Of a stretch of DNA of 64,000 nucleotides, positions 8,805 through 18,346 are shown piece after piece (position 1 is the stretch's first letter; the number at the start of each line of letters is the position of its first letter). The notes beneath the pieces were generated by a model that saw nothing but the letters and a program-made list of their open reading frames with translations, searched no databases and was not told the origin of the DNA. Origin of the DNA: Candidatus Manganitrophus sp. (GTDB lineage: Bacteria > Nitrospirota > Nitrospiria > SBBL01 > Manganitrophaceae); NCBI GenBank assembly GCA_028865235.1, contig CP114561.1, positions 372,001-436,000 on the forward strand, in the 5' to 3' direction. Position numbers and translations under genes: made by a program.

Positions 8805-9872
8805 ATGAGGAGAACCGTGAAGAAAAACAACCCGAAAAAAACGGAGAAGAGTAAGGCAACGCCTTCCCGCAAAAAAAGTAAAGAAACCTTCGACCCGATG
8901 AAGGTGATGAGCATCAGCTCGGCCTACTGGCAGTCGAAGATCCTCCACACCGCCCAGCGATTGAACATCTTCACCCGGCTGAAGGATCGGTCGGCGACGG
9001 CGTCGGAATTGGCGGCCGAGATACCGGCCGATCCGCGCGGATTGACATCCTCCTCATCGCGGCGACGTCGATGGGCCTGCTCGACCGGAAAAAGGAGAAG
9101 TACCGAAACACCCCTTTCGCGAAAACCTTCCTGGTCAGCGGAAGCCCCCGATACCAGGGGGGGGATCGTTTCGATGTTCGACAGCTGGTACGGCGCCTGG
9201 GGCGATCTTGATCAGGCCGTCCTGACCGGCAAGCCGGTGGTCGACAAACCGCACGACCAGGGCCCGGAAGCGCTCCGGAGCTATATCTATGGAATGCACT
9301 ACCGCGCCATCGCCCAAGGGGAGCTGCTGGCGCGCAAGATCGATTTTTCGGGAAGACGCCAGTTGATCGACATCGCCGGAGGGCCCGGCACTTTCTGCAT
9401 GAAGTTCTGCGAGCGAAATCCGAAACTTTCCGCGACGGTCTTCGATCTTCCGCAGACGTTGGAAGTCACGCGCGAAATCGTCGGTTCGTTCGGGATGCTT
9501 AACCGGGTTACCCTCAAACCGGGCAACTACCTTGAGGATTCTTTTGGAAAAGGATACGACGCTCTGCTCCTCTCCTCGATGTTCAATCAGGAGTCCCCTC
9601 AAGTGATCAAAGAGATCTTCCGAAAAGCCTATGAAGCGCTCGATCAAAAGGGGATGATCCTCATCCAAGATCAGATGCTTAATCGGGATAAGACAGGCCC
9701 GATGCTGTCGGCGCTGATCGGGGTCAACCAGCTGGTCCATACGCCGGGAGGCGCGGCCTACTCAGAGAAAGAGCTCGCCGACTGGATGAAAGGGGTCGGA
9801 TTCAGGAAGATCAAACCGGTTCCCCTCCCTTCCCCGAGTCCCTTCACCGTTTTAGTCGGAGAGAAACCATAA
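8805..9872 (+). CDS. SAM-dependent O-methyltransferase (Methyltransf_2 / acetylserotonin type) with two compensating frameshifts
   Basis: Corrected length 355 residues. After a lysine-rich leader, residues 30-90 form the dimerisation winged helix (AYWQSKILHTAQRLNIF...). The SAM site is IDIAGGPGTFCMKF, followed by ATVFDLPQTLE and LLSSMFNQE. Between 9043 and 9164 the frame is displaced: adding one G at 9043/9044 restores DILLIAATSMGLLDRKKEKY, and removing one G from the G8 run at 9157-9164 restores the frame before GIVSMFDSWYGAW. The full-length open frame therefore hides about 40 wrong residues. The family methylates hydroxyls of small aromatic or polyketide-like molecules. Substrate unknown. 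Confidence 0.83.
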   Translation: MRRTVKKNNPKKTEKSKATPSRKKSKETFDPMKVMSISSAYWQSKILHTAQRLNIFTRLKDRSATASELAAEIPADPRGLTSSSSRRRRWACSTGKRRSTETPLSRKPSWSAEAPDTRGGIVSMFDSWYGAWGDLDQAVLTGKPVVDKPHDQGPEALRSYIYGMHYRAIAQGELLARKIDFSGRRQLIDIAGGPGTFCMKFCERNPKLSATVFDLPQTLEVTREIVGSFGMLNRVTLKPGNYLEDSFGKGYDALLLSSMFNQESPQVIKEIFRKAYEALDQKGMILIQDQMLNRDKTGPMLSALIGVNQLVHTPGGAAYSEKELADWMKGVGFRKIKPVPLPSPSPFTVLVGEKP

Positions 9873-9889
9873 CGTCAGGAGTAACGGTT

Positions 9890-10714
9890 ATGATTCGAAA
9901 AACAATCTATATTGTATTGTCCCTTTACATCATCCTGGGAGGCCTTCGCGTCGCCTCTGCGGAAGAGGCGCCCGCTTCTTCCAATGCAATGGACGGAACC
10001 GAGATCATCAAAAAATCGAGAGAATTGATTTACCAAATCGGAGACCAAAAGAACAAGGTGATCCTTCATCTGATCGAGAAAGACGGAACCAAGAAAAAGA
10101 TCGAGGCCAGCCGCTATTGGAAGAACTATCGGGCAAAGGAAGGTTTGGACAGCAAGATGCTCCTAGTGACTGATTTTCCTCCCGACTCGCGCGGAATCTC
10201 TTTCCTTATCTGGGATTACTCCCAGGAGAACAAGACCGACGATCTCTGGCTTTATCTGCCGGCGCTTAGGATGGTCCGGCGGATCTCTGCGCAAGATCAA
10301 AATGACGCTTTCCTCGGGTCCGATCTGACCTTCGGGGATATGGGACAGCGCCGGCTCGACGAAGATGAACATAAGCTATTGCGGGAAGAAGGTTATCTCG
10401 GCACCCAGACCTATGTCGTCGAGAGTGTTCCGAAGGAGAAAACGAGTATTTACAGTAAAAAGGTCTCCTGGATCTCGAAGGACAGCTGGACGGTCTTGAA
10501 AATAGACTACTATGATCGCAATTCAAAGCTCCTTAAAAGACAAACGATCGAATGGCAGTCGCTCGATAATTTCAGTGTCTGGAAAAAAACGGAGGTGACC
10601 AACGTTCAGAACGGACATCGAACCATCTTTGAGGTCAGTGATCTCCAGGTCAACGGGGGACTTGAGGATGAAGATTTTACAGAACGCTCGCTAAAAACCG
10701 GCATACGGAAATAG
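9890..10714 (+). CDS. Outer membrane lipoprotein-sorting (LolA-like) protein
   Basis: 274 residues with a signal peptide (cleaved near VASAEE, residue 25). The mature part follows the LolA/LolB-like fold found in proteins encoded beside RND/MMPL exporters: motifs MLLVTDFPPDSRG, LWLYLPALRMVRRIS and GSDLTFGDMG are characteristic of the outer membrane lipoprotein-sorting family. It would act in the periplasm, binding a lipid or lipoprotein. The RND exporter follows 182 bases downstream and a beta-barrel gene comes after it, so the three probably form a lipid-export path across the envelope. The cargo is unknown. Confidence 0.82.
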   Translation: MIRKTIYIVLSLYIILGGLRVASAEEAPASSNAMDGTEIIKKSRELIYQIGDQKNKVILHLIEKDGTKKKIEASRYWKNYRAKEGLDSKMLLVTDFPPDSRGISFLIWDYSQENKTDDLWLYLPALRMVRRISAQDQNDAFLGSDLTFGDMGQRRLDEDEHKLLREEGYLGTQTYVVESVPKEKTSIYSKKVSWISKDSWTVLKIDYYDRNSKLLKRQTIEWQSLDNFSVWKKTEVTNVQNGHRTIFEVSDLQVNGGLEDEDFTERSLKTGIRK

Positions 10715-10739
10715 GTCCATTCTGTCCGTCATTTGAAGA

Positions 10740-10781
10740 GCCTCCCGGCACCCGTTCGATAATCACCGCGCGCCGGGAGGC
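10740..10781 (+). terminator. Intergenic stem-loop after the LolA-like gene
   Basis: A perfect 10-bp stem GCCTCCCGGC/GCCGGGAGGC encloses a 22-base loop. No T-run follows, so it is a weak terminator at best; it could also stabilise the upstream transcript or attenuate read-through into the RND gene. Confidence 0.4.
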
Positions 10782-10896
10782 TTACTCTCCAGACTGTTAT
10801 CCACCAAGATGTGACCTTCTACGCCGATATCCTCTACCTTGATTGTATTTTTAGGTAATTTGGGTAGACTGACATCATCAAACCAAAGGAACGAAA

Positions 10897-13457
10897 ATGA
10901 TGAAACGCTATGTAGAGAAAATCGTCGGCCATCCTTATCTGGTCATTTTCTCCGTTCTTCTCATTACTCTCTTCTTCTTCACTCAATTTCGAAACCTCCA
11001 GATGATGTTCGATCCAAAATCGATCCTTCCTCAGAATCACCCTTACGTTCAGTTAAACAACAAAATCGAAGAGGCATTCGGCGGCAGCCGCGTGGTGGTG
11101 ATCGGTATCCATAACAAGAAGGGGGATATCTTTAATCCGGCGACCCTCTCGAAGGTGAAGGGAATCACGGACGATGTGAAGAAGATCGCCGGGATTAAGG
11201 AAGAGAATGTCGTCAGCATCTCAGACCGCAAAATAAAATATGTGGTCGGAACCGAGGATCAGATCAAGATTACGCAGCTGATGGATGGAGAGGTCCCGAC
11301 AACTCCGGAAGGGCTTTCCGAGTTAAAGAAAAGGGTTTACTCAAACGATCTTTTCCTCAACAGCCTAGTCTCGAAAGATGGGACGGCCGCTGCGGTGATC
11401 GTCGACTTTGGCCCCATCGTCCCTGGAGAGTGGGAAGGGGAGGGGGCGCCGCAGGCGCAGCGTCCGGAGGAGAAAACTGGCAGCAATGGCAAAAAGGGGA
11501 AGGGAGCGTCTCGACAGGAGAGCCGAAGCAATCGCAAGCTGCTCCCCAGCAAACAGCAGAGAAAGAAGAAGGGTGGAAGAAGTGGCAGGGGAGTGAATCA
11601 AATTCAGCCTGCGGCGCATGGCAGAAGAGTGAGCCGGGAAAGTGGCTGGCCGACTCATTAATCCATTGCCAACTTCAAGACATCACCGCGAAATACAGCG
11701 ATGCCGACCACCAAATCTATCTCGGCGGGATGCCGATTGTCCTCTCTTATTTCGAGGCCGATTCTTTCAGGATGCTCGCGGTTCTCTTTCCGATCGCCAT
11801 TTTGATCATCGGCATTCTTCACTATATCGCCTTTCGAACCTGGCAGGGTTTGTTTATTCCACTCGTCACTTCTTTGCTGGCGGTTGCCTGGGCGATGGGA
11901 ATGATGGGCCTGACCCGTACCCCGCTTGATCCGTGGAATGCGATGACCCCGATCCTTATTTTAGCGATTGCAGCGGGCCATTCGGTCCAAATCTTAAAGC
12001 GTTACTATGAAGAATATGAACGGCTCGGCGATTCGAAACAGGCGGTGATCGAATCGACGACGCAGGTTGGATTGGCGATGGTGACAGCCGGCGTGATCGC
12101 CTCAGCCAGTTTTGCATCGTTGATTACGTTCAAGCTAAAAACGTTCCAGTCGTTTGGGTTGTTCACTGCCTTCGGCATCTTGAGCGCCCTTGTTTTGGAA
12201 TTGACCTTTATTCCGGCTATCCGTTCCGTGCTCCGTCCCTCCCGTAAAAAGCGGGTCGTTAGGGGACCCGATCTACTCGATCGGTTTTTGAGCAGTCTTG
12301 CTTCGCAAGTGACCGGAAGCGGGCGGACGATTATTCTGACCGGCGCGGCCCTCTTTTTTGTCATTTCGGTCATCGGAACGCTTCGGGTCCAAGTCAGCAA
12401 CAGCAACCGCTCCCAATTTTTTGAATCGACCCTCCTTCGACAAGATGAGCGGGCCCTTAACGAAAAATTCGCGGGTACCTCTACCTTTTATATTCTTCTG
12501 GAAGCAAAAAAAGAATCTGCCCTTAAAAACCCGATCGTGGCCGGGGCGGTGGATCGACTCCAGCGCCGCCTGGAGAGTGTGCCGGAGGTTGGGAAAACGG
12601 AATCGTACGTCGACTATGTGAAACAGATGAACCAAACATTAAACGGCGGCGATCCTGCCTTTAACAAGGTCCCGGATGCACAGGATCAGATCGCGCAGTT
12701 TCTTTTCCTTTATTCGGTCTCGGGGAATCCGGCCGATTTCGCCCGATTAATGCGCCCGCAACAGGAAGAGGCGGTGATCTGGGTTTTTCTGAAAAGCGAC
12801 GATACCCGTTTGGCGGAAGAGTTGATTCAGATCGTCGAACAGGCGCGTGACGCTGATTTTACCCCTCATCAAGTCTCTTTAGGGGTGGCAGGAAGCTCCC
12901 CCGTTGTGGTCGCCCTCAACGAAGAGATGATCAGAGGAAAGGCGTTGAACATCATTCAAATCGCCGCGATTACCTTCTTAATGACCGCATTAGTACGACG
13001 ATCGCTCTTAGGCGGCTTCTTTGTTATTATTCCGCTCGCCCTCTCGGTATTAATTAATTTTGGTATAATGGGACTCAGTGGGATCACACTCGGGATTGGG
13101 ACCGCGGCGATTACCGCCATGGCGGTCGGTATCGGCGCGGATTATGAAATTTATCTCATTTTTCGCCTCAGGGAGGAGTTTAAGAAAAGCAAAAACATCG
13201 AAGAGGCGATCCGGACCACTTTGCAAACATCCGGAAAGGCGATTATTTTTGTTGCCATTGCGGTATCAGCCGGATATGGGCTTCTTGCTTTTACCGGGTT
13301 TTATCTTCATATGGAAGGAATTTTGGTGCCTCTGGCAATGTTGACCAGCAGCCTTGGCGCACTGACCATCCTTCCTGCTTTGGTCATCATTTTCAAGCCG
13401 AAATTTGTTTTCGACGGTCAGGAGGTGCTGCTTGCGCTAAAACCGACCGTCAAGTAA
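10897..13457 (+). CDS. RND/MMPL family exporter with a tryptophan-rich insertion; frameshifted
   Basis: Corrected length 853 residues. An N-terminal span (HPYLVIFSVLLITLFFF) is followed by a periplasmic domain and two bundles of membrane helices carrying family motifs (AWAMGMMGLTRTPLDPW with ILAIAAGHSVQILKRYYEE; AITAMAVGIGADYEIYLIFR). This is the HpnN/MmpL-like class that moves lipids or hydrophobic molecules by proton force. One G is missing near 11434-11446, so the frame is split after PGEWE. In the restored frame the first periplasmic domain holds a stretch of about 75 residues with seven Trp in a Gly/Gln/Lys/Glu background (ENWQQWQKGEG, EEGWKKWQG). It resembles the tail of the ABC ATPase at 7.1-7.3 kb. 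Confidence 0.88.
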
Positions 13458-13493
13458 AACGATTCGGCTCCTTGATTTTGGGAGACGTGTAGA

Positions 13494-14490
13494 GTGAACG
13501 GCAGATGGTTTTGGATTCTCATCATCGCAGCAAGTTTCACTCTTCTTCCACATCTCAGCTTCGGGCAAGAGTCCCGTTTAAGCATCGCCTATACAACGGG
13601 TGTTTATCAGCCTTCTCTTAAATCGTTAAATAAGATCCTCGGGGATCCTCACCTTGCAATCCTTCAAGATCCTAATTACCTCCTTCCCCGCAACCGACTT
13701 CTCCCGGCCGAAGTCAGAAACATCGTTGTCCCTGAAATAAAAGGGAAAACCAACTATGGCGCGGAGGTCCAGTGGGAAGCAACCGATAAGTTTTCATTGG
13801 TCGCAACCCTCTCGCTCTGGCAGGGTGAATCGACGGCGGAAGATGTCATCACTACTTTCCTCCGGCAGGATCTTCCTCCTGTTTCGGCACCCAGAACAGC
13901 CTCCTATAACCTATCCGTCACTCAGATCTGGCTTGGTTGGAAATATAACCTCTATCAAGACCCCGATCATGGACGCTTTTTCATCAATGTCGGATTGATC
14001 GGAATCTCGATTACCAATCTGATGATCGATTCGGTCGTACGGGTGAATAGCCCCGACCTTAATTTCGCATCGGTCAGTTCCACCGAGGCAGAGGGAATTG
14101 CATTTACTTCAAGGATCGGCATCGGAGGGGAGTACTTTATTACACCCTGGCTTTCTTTTGGCGTGAACGCAAATTATGTCATTGGAAGCAGCGCAAAAGT
14201 TAAAGTAGAGAAGCATTTCCGTTCAAGTTTCTTCGACATTCCTCCCCCGCCACCCGAAACAACCAACCTGCAGAATGTTCCGCCTGTCCCCGAAAACGGA
14301 GAAACGTTACGCTGGGCTCGCATTGAGACTCAAAACATCAGCGATTTTTGTGACCCCCGCAACAACTGGAGATGGAAACATCGATCCAGATACCTGTTCT
14401 CAGCATGGTAGAGGGAATCCAGCGGGTCGACCTCTCGAATTAGAGCTAAACGGTTTTCAAGTTACCGGCATGCTTCGATTCTACTTCTAA
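13494..14490 (+). CDS. Outer-membrane beta-barrel protein, frameshifted near its 3' end
   Basis: 331 residues when corrected, starting at a GTG. A signal peptide ends near LSFGQES. The mature chain shows alternating polar and hydrophobic beta strands (YGAEVQWEATDKFSLVATLSLW, split by turns; GIGGEYFITPWLSFGVNANYV), a proline run (PPPPPE) in a loop, and, after correction, the C-terminal aromatic strand ending GMLRFYF that outer-membrane proteins use for BAM recognition. The frame breaks at the T5 run 14345-14349; removing one T joins NISDF to VTPATTGDG. It probably works with the RND exporter and the LolA-like protein upstream. Exact family not recognised. Confidence 0.78.
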
Positions 14491-14539
14491 ACCCTTCCGA
14501 CATCATTGTAATATGGCCTAAAATTCTTAGTCGGAAACA

Positions 14540-14567
14540 TTGACATACTACACTTCTATGGTATATT
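14540..14567 (+). promoter_or_regulatory. Candidate sigma70 promoter (distal) before moaA
   Basis: TTGACA, 16-base spacer, TATATT. It lies 312 bases before moaA, which would give a long leader. Confidence 0.5.
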
Positions 14568-14790
14568 AAGTTCAGGTTGAAGGTAAGAAATCGGGAAATA
14601 AATCAAGATCGATCTCCAAACCCGGTTTTTATTGATCGCTAATGATAAAGTTAGCCTATGAATGGTTACGGATATTCAAAGTGCAGAGAGCAAAATAATA
14701 GTCAACAAACTCGTCCTTATTATTAGGTGAACAGTGAATATGTTATGCTGGGAAATGCCTTCTTCAGACAAAAGTGTTGTACTTTTTCTG

Positions 14791-14818
14791 TTGACACGTG
14801 ATCCCCATTCTCTATAAA
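14791..14818 (+). promoter_or_regulatory. Candidate sigma70 promoter (proximal) of moaA and perhaps the secreted-protein array
   Basis: TTGACA, 16-base spacer, TATAAA, ending 60 bases before the moaA ATG, which has AAGGAGG as its ribosome site. This is the best-placed promoter for moaA. Confidence 0.62.
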
Positions 14819-14878
14819 CTTGACCCGAGTTGCGTGTACATAATTCCCACCATAACTTTATATATTTAAGGAGGTCTG

Positions 14879-15874
14879 ATGAATCCCCTTGTTGACGGCT
14901 ATAAGAGGACGGTTTCTTACATGCGAGTCTCCATCACCGATCGCTGCAACCTTAGGTGTGTCTACTGTATGCCGGAGGAAGGTCTGGAATGGACTCCGAC
15001 AGACGAAATACTGACTTATGATGAACTCACACGAATTATCACCGTCGCTGCAAAAAGGGGACTTCGGAAGGTGCGTATCACAGGAGGTGAGCCGCTTGTG
15101 AGAAAGGGCGTCGTTGGGTTTGTAGAACAGTTAAGTCGTGTTCCGGGGTTAAAAGAATTGGCGTTAACCACGAATGGAGTCTTCCTTAAGGAACTTTCAG
15201 CCGACTTATATAAAGCGGGATTAAGAAGAATTAACATCAGCCTTGATTCGCTTAACCCAAAGACCTTTGCTCAAGTCGTTCGCAGAGACATATTTCCGAA
15301 AGTATGGGAAGGGATCGAAGAGGCGGAGCGCGTCGGATTCGAACCGATTAAAATAAACTGCGTTCTTCAGCAGGGGGTGAATGACCACGAAGTCATGGAT
15401 TTTGTTCGACTCACGTTGCGAAAACCCTACCATATTCGTTTCATCGAATACATGCCTTGCGCAAATTGGGACACTTGGGTAAAAACGTACAAGCCGTTTT
15501 CTGCAGTGGTTGATGAAGTTGAAACACAATTCGGAAAATTGGTTCCTGTTGGCGGTTCCAATGAAAATGACAATGGGCCAGCTGAGAATTTTAGGATTCC
15601 TGGCGCTCCGGGCGTGGTCGGCTTTATCCATGCCGTGAGCCATGACTTCTGCGATACCTGCAATCGCGTTCGATTGACGGCAGATGGGAAAATTCGGCCC
15701 TGTCTCTTTTCTGAAATTGCCGTCGATTTTCGTGATGCTCTTCGAAACGGTTGCAGCGATGAAGAAATAGAAGGACTCCTCGACCAGGTCCTCTATGTAA
15801 AGCCAGAGTACCACGAGCTGGACATGCTTCCGGAAGAGAAAAAACTGACCACGATGGTCAACTTAGGCGGCTGA
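14879..15874 (+). CDS. moaA: GTP 3',8-cyclase MoaA (radical SAM)
   Basis: 331 residues. MoaA uses SAM and two 4Fe-4S clusters to turn GTP into 3',8-cyclo-7,8-dihydro-GTP, which MoaC then processes. The N-terminal cluster ligands are C23-x3-C27-x2-C30, with the SAM motif ITGGEPLVRKG. The C-terminal cluster ligands are in CDTCNRVRLTADGKIRPC. The chain ends in the double glycine (NLGG) needed for activity. Spacing and length match the family. It stands immediately upstream (63 bases) of the six-gene secreted family on the same strand, so it may be co-transcribed with those genes; no functional link is evident. Confidence 0.97.
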   Translation: MNPLVDGYKRTVSYMRVSITDRCNLRCVYCMPEEGLEWTPTDEILTYDELTRIITVAAKRGLRKVRITGGEPLVRKGVVGFVEQLSRVPGLKELALTTNGVFLKELSADLYKAGLRRINISLDSLNPKTFAQVVRRDIFPKVWEGIEEAERVGFEPIKINCVLQQGVNDHEVMDFVRLTLRKPYHIRFIEYMPCANWDTWVKTYKPFSAVVDEVETQFGKLVPVGGSNENDNGPAENFRIPGAPGVVGFIHAVSHDFCDTCNRVRLTADGKIRPCLFSEIAVDFRDALRNGCSDEEIEGLLDQVLYVKPEYHELDMLPEEKKLTTMVNLGG

Positions 15875-15937
15875 TTCCGTCCCAGTTGCTTCGTTAGTTA
15901 ATTTTCGGAAGCATTCTCCTGCAATTTAGGAGAAAGC

Positions 15938-17059
15938 GTGCGAGATGATCTAACAAAAACGTCTGCAATCAAGGGTCATTATCTTTATGTTGGGAACCTC
16001 CTTCTAGCGTTACTTTGGGTTTTCCTACTTTTACCTGAAAAGGCAGAGGGTGTCTGTAATCTGATCGGCTCCCTCACAAAACCCGATAGTGTGACCCAGA
16101 CCCGCTGCACCCAGTCGCGGACCACTCCCACTGATCGCCTCGCACCTGGTTTTGATCCCTCGAAACTCCTGACCCACAGCTTCCCAGGAGAGATAGGGGG
16201 AACCGCTGCAATCGATAGCGCCCTCGAGCTTTTCGTTGTTCTCGGTCCTGGAGAGATCACAGGAAATCCATTCGGTCAATTGCTCGATAAGACCAGCACC
16301 ATCTGTAGCGAGATGGGTGGTCCGATAGGACATGAATGCCAGGGTCTAAATAATATCAGCCTGGGCCGTGCAAAATTTAACACGGCGACACAAAGAGATA
16401 TCCCGCCAAGCACGGGACCCTGTTTCGATACAGGTCCCGATCCAGACTTGGAAATCACGGAATCAAGCAGCCCGAGTAGTTTCAGCAATCCTCCGCCATT
16501 TGCCCAGATCGACTGCCCCGCAAACGACACAGCCGGTTACCTGCACAACAATTTTGTCACGCAGGGAGACTTCTTTCCTTTCCAATTAATCCATGTTGGC
16601 TTCGATAGTATTATTAGCTTTGAAGCGGTTCCTGGCGGAACCACTTCCCCGAAAACACTCGTCCCGTGCACAGCTCCTGCCGGGTGGACTTGCGTTAACA
16701 GCAGCCAGACGGTGGAACAAGTAACCGGTGTGTTTAATGATCTTGGCACAGGATCTTTCAGCGCGCCTGGCGCAGGTGACCAAGTTGTTGTCAATAATGT
16801 GGCCGCATGGTCCGTACAAGCCAAGGGTGATTTTAAATTTACCTCTCCAACAATTGCATGGACACAGCAAATCACCGATCCTGATTTCTCAGGCGTTGCT
16901 CTGGAAGGGTTCGATGAGCTGACGTCTGGATCATTTACATACTGTCAAGGATCGCATGCCCCTGGAGGGCCCTGTGAGGCAAGCAACGTACCTGAGACAT
17001 CTTATACTTCCGGTGACAGTCAACGAAACGGAACCTTTAGTACCCTGGGAGGAAATTGA
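15938..17059 (+). CDS. Secreted paralogue 1 of tandem GPGxxTxN family, function unknown
   Basis: 373 residues from a GTG with AGGAG six bases upstream. A hydrophobic segment (residues 18-33, LLLALLWVFLLLP) acts as signal peptide, giving an exported product rich in Ser, Thr, Pro and Cys. It shares ordered blocks with the next five genes: PGFDP; a GPGEITGN block; LGRAKFNTATQ; SQTVEQVTGVF...GAGDQVVVNNVAAW; IAWTQQITDPDFSG; and GSFTYC. Cysteines are frequent and probably form disulfides in the periplasm or outside the cell. No known domain is recognised. The stop is directly followed by the start of paralogue 2. Role unknown; a surface or matrix protein is one possibility. Confidence 0.75.
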   Translation: MRDDLTKTSAIKGHYLYVGNLLLALLWVFLLLPEKAEGVCNLIGSLTKPDSVTQTRCTQSRTTPTDRLAPGFDPSKLLTHSFPGEIGGTAAIDSALELFVVLGPGEITGNPFGQLLDKTSTICSEMGGPIGHECQGLNNISLGRAKFNTATQRDIPPSTGPCFDTGPDPDLEITESSSPSSFSNPPPFAQIDCPANDTAGYLHNNFVTQGDFFPFQLIHVGFDSIISFEAVPGGTTSPKTLVPCTAPAGWTCVNSSQTVEQVTGVFNDLGTGSFSAPGAGDQVVVNNVAAWSVQAKGDFKFTSPTIAWTQQITDPDFSGVALEGFDELTSGSFTYCQGSHAPGGPCEASNVPETSYTSGDSQRNGTFSTLGGN

Positions 17060-18346
17060 ATGAGCGCCGTTGCTAAATCCGCTTCTCTTTTTCCCTCCTC
17101 AAAACGAAAAAAGAGTGGATACTCCTCCTGTGCCGATTCTCTTTTGGGGGCCTTTATCCTTCTCGGATTCACACTATTGGTATTTTTAGCTTCTGAACTA
17201 CCTGCGAATGCGCAGGAATTCGTCATCTTCACTAAAACCCAGGATCAGCGGTTCCCTGCTTGTAGCTCATCCTCTCAGGCTCAATGCGAACGATTTAACT
17301 CAAGTCAGCCGGCTTGTACCATCAATATTTTTAGTTGTCGTGGGTACGACCCAACACGGAACATCAGCTCCGGCTTGAACACACCAATAAACTGTCCCGA
17401 CCTTCAAACAAATTGTCCTGCTCCCGCTGACGGCGCGCTCGAACTCTTCATACACTTGGGACCGGGGGAAGCCACAGGCAATATGCATGGTCGTATACAG
17501 GGGGCAAATGGAAATATTTGCAAAGAGATCTCATCAGCGAACCCTTCCAGCGAACTTTGTGCGGGAGTGGGAAACCTTAACTTGGGTATTGAGAAATACA
17601 ATCCTAAAAGTCAGGATGATAACGCCCCTTGTGTCGGAATATTTAATGCCTCCTCTCCGACAGGAACCGGAGATCCTAATCCAGGCGAAGATTGCACGAA
17701 TCCCACCGGAAACGGAAGCAATACAGCCGGGATGACTTCCGCCGACGGCTTCCACGGCTTTTCCGAGCAATTTGCCAGAAATGACGACTTCTTCCCAGGG
17801 GCTATTGAACATGCTGGATTCAAATTCGATGTCAGTTTCAAGTGGATGGACCAAAATACGCTAGCAACCTGTAATCAAAATCGAACCGGGATGGTTCAGC
17901 ATACTTCCCCCTGTACCCATGCCGCCCAAAGCGTTGAGCAGGTCACTGCGCTTGATTCCAACCTTGGTATTGGAACGCGGGCAAATCCCGGACCGGGCGA
18001 TCAAGTCATTCACATTAATGTCCTCGGCTGGTCTGCTAAAAATAATGATGACACTTACACCACACCTGGAAATGCTGCCACGCAAGCGACCGGTATCAAT
18101 CCGAGAATTGCCTGGCAACAAACGATCAAAGACCCGAACTTTTCCGGTCTTTCAGGCTATGATGATGAAATGAATGGTGCATTCACTTATTGCCATGGCG
18201 CCCACAACAACTCGGGGGACCCTTGTTTCTCCGTTGTTCTCCCCGATGCAATTTATCCGACCGGAACCAGTCAGACGATCGGCGATTTCAAAAGCTGCTT
18301 GTCTTATGATCCGTCGACTGGAAATACAGAGGGCGCTTGTCCATGA
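17060..18346 (+). CDS. Secreted paralogue 2 of tandem GPGxxTxN family, function unknown
   Basis: 428 residues, ATG adjacent to the previous stop, GGAGG upstream. A long basic leader (residues 1-26) precedes one hydrophobic span and an ANAQ signal-peptidase site near residue 51. It is the closest relative of paralogue 1: it has LFIHLGPGEATGN, LGIEKYNPKSQ, a DDFFPGAIEHAGFKFD segment matching GDFFPFQLIHVGFDS, QSVEQVTALDSNLG...GPGDQVIHINVLGW, IAWQQTIKDPNFSG and GAFTYC. The central region differs and has more Asn and Cys. The stop overlaps the next start as ATGA, so translation is probably coupled. Function unknown. Confidence 0.75.
   Translation: MSAVAKSASLFPSSKRKKSGYSSCADSLLGAFILLGFTLLVFLASELPANAQEFVIFTKTQDQRFPACSSSSQAQCERFNSSQPACTINIFSCRGYDPTRNISSGLNTPINCPDLQTNCPAPADGALELFIHLGPGEATGNMHGRIQGANGNICKEISSANPSSELCAGVGNLNLGIEKYNPKSQDDNAPCVGIFNASSPTGTGDPNPGEDCTNPTGNGSNTAGMTSADGFHGFSEQFARNDDFFPGAIEHAGFKFDVSFKWMDQNTLATCNQNRTGMVQHTSPCTHAAQSVEQVTALDSNLGIGTRANPGPGDQVIHINVLGWSAKNNDDTYTTPGNAATQATGINPRIAWQQTIKDPNFSGLSGYDDEMNGAFTYCHGAHNNSGDPCFSVVLPDAIYPTGTSQTIGDFKSCLSYDPSTGNTEGACP

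Larger units (their letters stand above)
14491..14878. other. AT-rich intergenic region upstream of moaA
   Basis: 388 bases without a credible gene. It is more AT-rich than its flanks and holds two good promoter matches (14540 and 14791). I saw no convincing molybdenum-cofactor riboswitch fold or terminator after the beta-barrel gene. Confidence 0.6.

Noticed and set aside
14491..14878. Molybdenum-cofactor riboswitch in the moaA leader
   Set aside because: The long leader invites it, but I could not find the conserved stems by eye; an RNA covariance search would be needed.
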